A stretch of DNA of 16,320 nt from Thermodesulfobacteriota bacterium (lineage in GTDB: Bacteria; Desulfobacterota; DSM-4660; Desulfatiglandales; Desulfatiglandaceae). Of the stretch, positions 14,210 to 16,320 are shown in pieces. The stretch covers positions 1 to 16,320 of the forward strand of contig JANQDY010000028.1 in assembly GCA_028278625.1 (NCBI GenBank), written 5' to 3'. The notes under the pieces were generated by a model. The model saw only the letters and a list, made by a program, of their open reading frames with translations, did not search any database and had not been told where the DNA came from. Each line of letters starts with the position of its first letter. Within the stretch, counting starts at the first letter, position 1. The position numbers and the translations under genes were made by a program.

Positions 14210-16166
14210 AAATGGTGAAGGACGTGCCCACTATTCTGTAGATTATTATTCAAAAGAATTGCCTGAAAGATCGATGCGAATCAAGCCAGAGCAAAAGCTT
14301 TGGGAGAGCGATCGTTTTATGGAGTTGTTTTTCTCTCAATGCATGGAAGGAATCTGGTTTATGGAAGCAGAAGAGCCTTTTCTCTGGAATGATGAAATCG
14401 ACAAGGAAAAGGCCCTGGATTACGCTTTTGAACACCAGCATATCGTCAGGGTCAATGAAGCCATGCTGAAACAGTATGATGCGACAATTGATCAGTTTCT
14501 CGGATTGACTTTGACTGATTTTTTTGCCCATGATCTAGAGAACGCGCGTGTCATGTGGAGAAAGATCTTTGACGCGGGCAAACTGACGGTTGAATCACAA
14601 GAACATCGTTTCAAGAACGGCCAGAAATTTGAAGGAGAAGAAGTTTGGTTTTTAGGCGATTATTTCTGCATCTACAATGAAAATGGAGAAATGGTTGGAC
14701 ATTTTGGCTCGCAAAGGGATATCACCCAAAGAAAATATATTGAGAGAGCTTTAAAGGAAAGTGAGGAGAGATATCGGTCGTTGGCCACGAGTGTTGCGGA
14801 TGGGATAATGGTAATTCAAGATGAAAAGCTTACTGTTGTAAATGATGCATTCGTACGAATGTTTAATTATGTAGATCGAAGACAACTGATCGGAAAAAAC
14901 ATTTTGGAGATTATGTCGGCGGAATTGCATCAATCCTATAAAGAGTTGGCGGAAAAATACAAATCGGAAAATGAAAATACGAGTGGGAACGCTGGTATTA
15001 CAAGAACGGATATCGAACAGGGAATCTGTTTTTCAAGGGAGGGAAGGACGTTTTGGGTGGAAGGCCATACATCACCCATCAAATGGGCCGGAAGATTCGC
15101 TCTTCTTTCGGTGGTGAGAGACATAAACGATAGAAAACTTGCCGAAATCGCTACTCAGGAAAAAGCCGAAGATTTATATCAGGAAAATCTGAAGCTCCGA
15201 TCCAGCATAAAGGATCGATATCGTTTCTGTAATATTGTTGGCAAAAGTGCTGCCATGCAAGAAGTCTATGAACTGATAATCCGGGCGGCAAGTTCCGATG
15301 CCAATGTGGTGATTTATGGTGAATCAGGAACCGGAAAAGAACTGGTAGCCCAAGCGATACACAAAATAAGCGATCGTGGCAAGAAACCTTTTGTACCTGT
15401 CAATTGCCATGCGATCCCGGAAAATCTGCTCGAAAGCGAGTTCTTTGGGCACAAAAAGGGCGCCTTTACGGGCGCTTATAAGGACAAACCCGGTTTTTTG
15501 GAGATGGCAAATACTGGTGACATTTTTCTTGATGAAATTGGCGACCTTAACATCGCCATTCAGGGAAAGTTGTTGAGAGCTGTCGAAGGCGGCGGTTTTT
15601 CACCGGTGGGGAGCACCAAAATACTTGAATCGAATTTTCGTATAATCGCTGCAACCAACAAAAACATGTTAGATTTGGTTAGAAAAGGAACTATGCGAGA
15701 GGATTTTTATTACCGAATACATATTGTCCCAATAAACCTACCTCCTTTGCGTGATAGAAAAGATGACGTGCCCTTGCTCATTGATCATTTCCTGTCGTCC
15801 TTTAAAGAAAACGGAAAGGATTTCCGTATACCCGGCCATGTTTTGGAAGCATTATACAGGTATGACTGGCCTGGAAATGTGCGGGAACTTCAAAATGCAC
15901 TGCAACGATATCTAACAGTTGGAAACATTAGTTTTCTGGGAAAGGAATTTTCAACAAACGATATTCCGCAAACAGGAAGAATTTCCGATGGGGAGCAGCT
16001 CTCCTCCTCGAAACTCGACTTCCGAGATTTAATCGCTTCCTATGAGAGAAGTCTCATCTATGAGTCCTTGAAAGCTCATAACTGGAATCGTAACAAAGTG
16101 ACTGTCAATCTTAACATGCCGCGCCGAACGCTATATTATAAAATGAAGAAATATGGTTTTTTATAG
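14202..16166 (+). CDS. Sigma-54-dependent transcriptional activator with PAS sensors (PAS-PAS-AAA+-Fis HTH)
   Basis: This 654-residue protein is a bacterial enhancer-binding protein that remodels sigma-54 RNA polymerase. An N-terminal PAS-like domain (about 40-180, ending in GSQRDITQRKYIE) and a second PAS (about 186-312, ending in VVRDINDRKLAE) would sense a ligand or redox state. A short coiled linker (about 313-338) follows. The AAA+ domain (about 343-570) has Walker A GESGTGKE (373-380), the sigma-54-contacting GAFTGA (420-425), Walker B IFLDEI (441-446), the arginine-finger region REDFYYR (499-505) and WPGNVREL (556-563). A Fis-type HTH occupies about 616-650. All activator motifs are intact. 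GGAGA (14191-14195) is 6 nt before the ATG. No response-regulator receiver domain is present. It is codirectional with and downstream of the catabolic blocks, so control of one of them is plausible but unproven. Confidence 0.95.
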   Translation: MSENGEGRAHYSVDYYSKELPERSMRIKPEQKLWESDRFMELFFSQCMEGIWFMEAEEPFLWNDEIDKEKALDYAFEHQHIVRVNEAMLKQYDATIDQFLGLTLTDFFAHDLENARVMWRKIFDAGKLTVESQEHRFKNGQKFEGEEVWFLGDYFCIYNENGEMVGHFGSQRDITQRKYIERALKESEERYRSLATSVADGIMVIQDEKLTVVNDAFVRMFNYVDRRQLIGKNILEIMSAELHQSYKELAEKYKSENENTSGNAGITRTDIEQGICFSREGRTFWVEGHTSPIKWAGRFALLSVVRDINDRKLAEIATQEKAEDLYQENLKLRSSIKDRYRFCNIVGKSAAMQEVYELIIRAASSDANVVIYGESGTGKELVAQAIHKISDRGKKPFVPVNCHAIPENLLESEFFGHKKGAFTGAYKDKPGFLEMANTGDIFLDEIGDLNIAIQGKLLRAVEGGGFSPVGSTKILESNFRIIAATNKNMLDLVRKGTMREDFYYRIHIVPINLPPLRDRKDDVPLLIDHFLSSFKENGKDFRIPGHVLEALYRYDWPGNVRELQNALQRYLTVGNISFLGKEFSTNDIPQTGRISDGEQLSSSKLDFRDLIASYERSLIYESLKAHNWNRNKVTVNLNMPRRTLYYKMKKYGFL

Positions 16167-16320
16167 CCTCCGGGAAACCTCTTTTCATTTTAGCGGTCTA
16201 AAGATAGCATATATTGAGAGGACTCACCCCAAATAGATATGGGCAAAGATGTGTAAGATCTGGCATTATTTAGCACATTTCCATAATTCCTGAATTTTCA
16301 GCAAGTTTGACAAAATGATG
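16167..16320. other. Right-edge AT-rich intergenic stretch
   Basis: These 154 bp follow the regulator stop. No supported gene is visible. A perfect TTGACA (16307-16312) lies at the edge and could be the -35 of a promoter continuing outside. On the minus strand a 16-codon open frame enters from the edge and stops at 16270-16272; it is too short to call. Confidence 0.3.

Noticed and set aside
16155..16184. GGTTT/AAACC hairpin followed by TCTTTT after the regulator stop
   Set aside because: Only 5 bp pair well, with a long loop; too weak to call a terminator.
16261..16275. TGGCATTATTTAGCA resembles a sigma-54 promoter
   Set aside because: The GG-to-GC distance is one base too short for the TGGCAC-N5-TTGC type consensus, and no gene start is visible after it inside the window.
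16270..16320. Minus-strand 16-codon open frame entering from the right edge
   Set aside because: Too short to judge; it could be the end of a converging gene, but nothing in it is recognisable.
1..16320. CRISPR array, insertion sequence, tRNA or rRNA
   Set aside because: I saw no regularly spaced direct repeats, transposase motifs or RNA-gene signatures on either strand.

Overview
The window reads as a catabolic region of a metabolically versatile anaerobic or facultative bacterium. A GlcD/GlcE oxidase with an HdrD-like iron-sulfur subunit, a nickel-type LarA homologue, CoA-ester catabolism genes and a PAS/sigma-54 activator together resemble sulfate-reducing Desulfobacterota (former Deltaproteobacteria). 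This placement is an inference from gene content; no rRNA or tRNA is present to confirm it. All intact genes lie on the + strand, with short gaps and mostly good Shine-Dalgarno (SD) sites.

Region A (1-7614) is a 2-hydroxyacid/glycolate block. It holds the C-terminal half of glyoxylate carboligase (gcl, cut by the left edge), an iron-type alcohol dehydrogenase, a LarA-family racemase/epimerase with its catalytic residues intact, and glcD, glcE-like and glcF-like genes for a membrane-associated FAD/Fe-S 2-hydroxyacid dehydrogenase. A sensible reading is glycolate -> glyoxylate (GlcDEF) -> tartronate semialdehyde (Gcl) -> glycerate (possibly by the Fe-ADH), with LarA interconverting enantiomers of a hydroxyacid substrate or product. 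Lactate oxidation is the main alternative.

Region B (7615-8135) is a small toxin-antitoxin locus. It has its own sigma-70-like promoter with a palindromic operator, an intact Phd/YefM-type antitoxin gene, and a VapC/PIN toxin gene ruined by an internal deletion plus frameshift.

Region C (8164-13531) is an acyl-CoA catabolism block: SDR dehydrogenase, acyl-CoA synthetase, acyl-CoA dehydrogenase, a cyclase/kynurenine-formamidase-type metal hydrolase and 3-hydroxyacyl-CoA dehydrogenase. A terminator-like hairpin sits between the ligase and the acyl-CoA dehydrogenase. No enoyl-CoA hydratase or thiolase is in the window, so the pathway is incomplete here or unusual, and its substrate is not known.

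Region D (13532-16320) starts with a minus-strand remnant of the C-terminus of acetoacetyl-CoA synthetase, marking a rearrangement at the end of the block. A gap of about 250 bp with a palindrome follows, then a complete PAS-PAS-AAA+-Fis sigma-54 activator gene in visibly more AT-rich DNA. The last 154 bp hold no supported gene.
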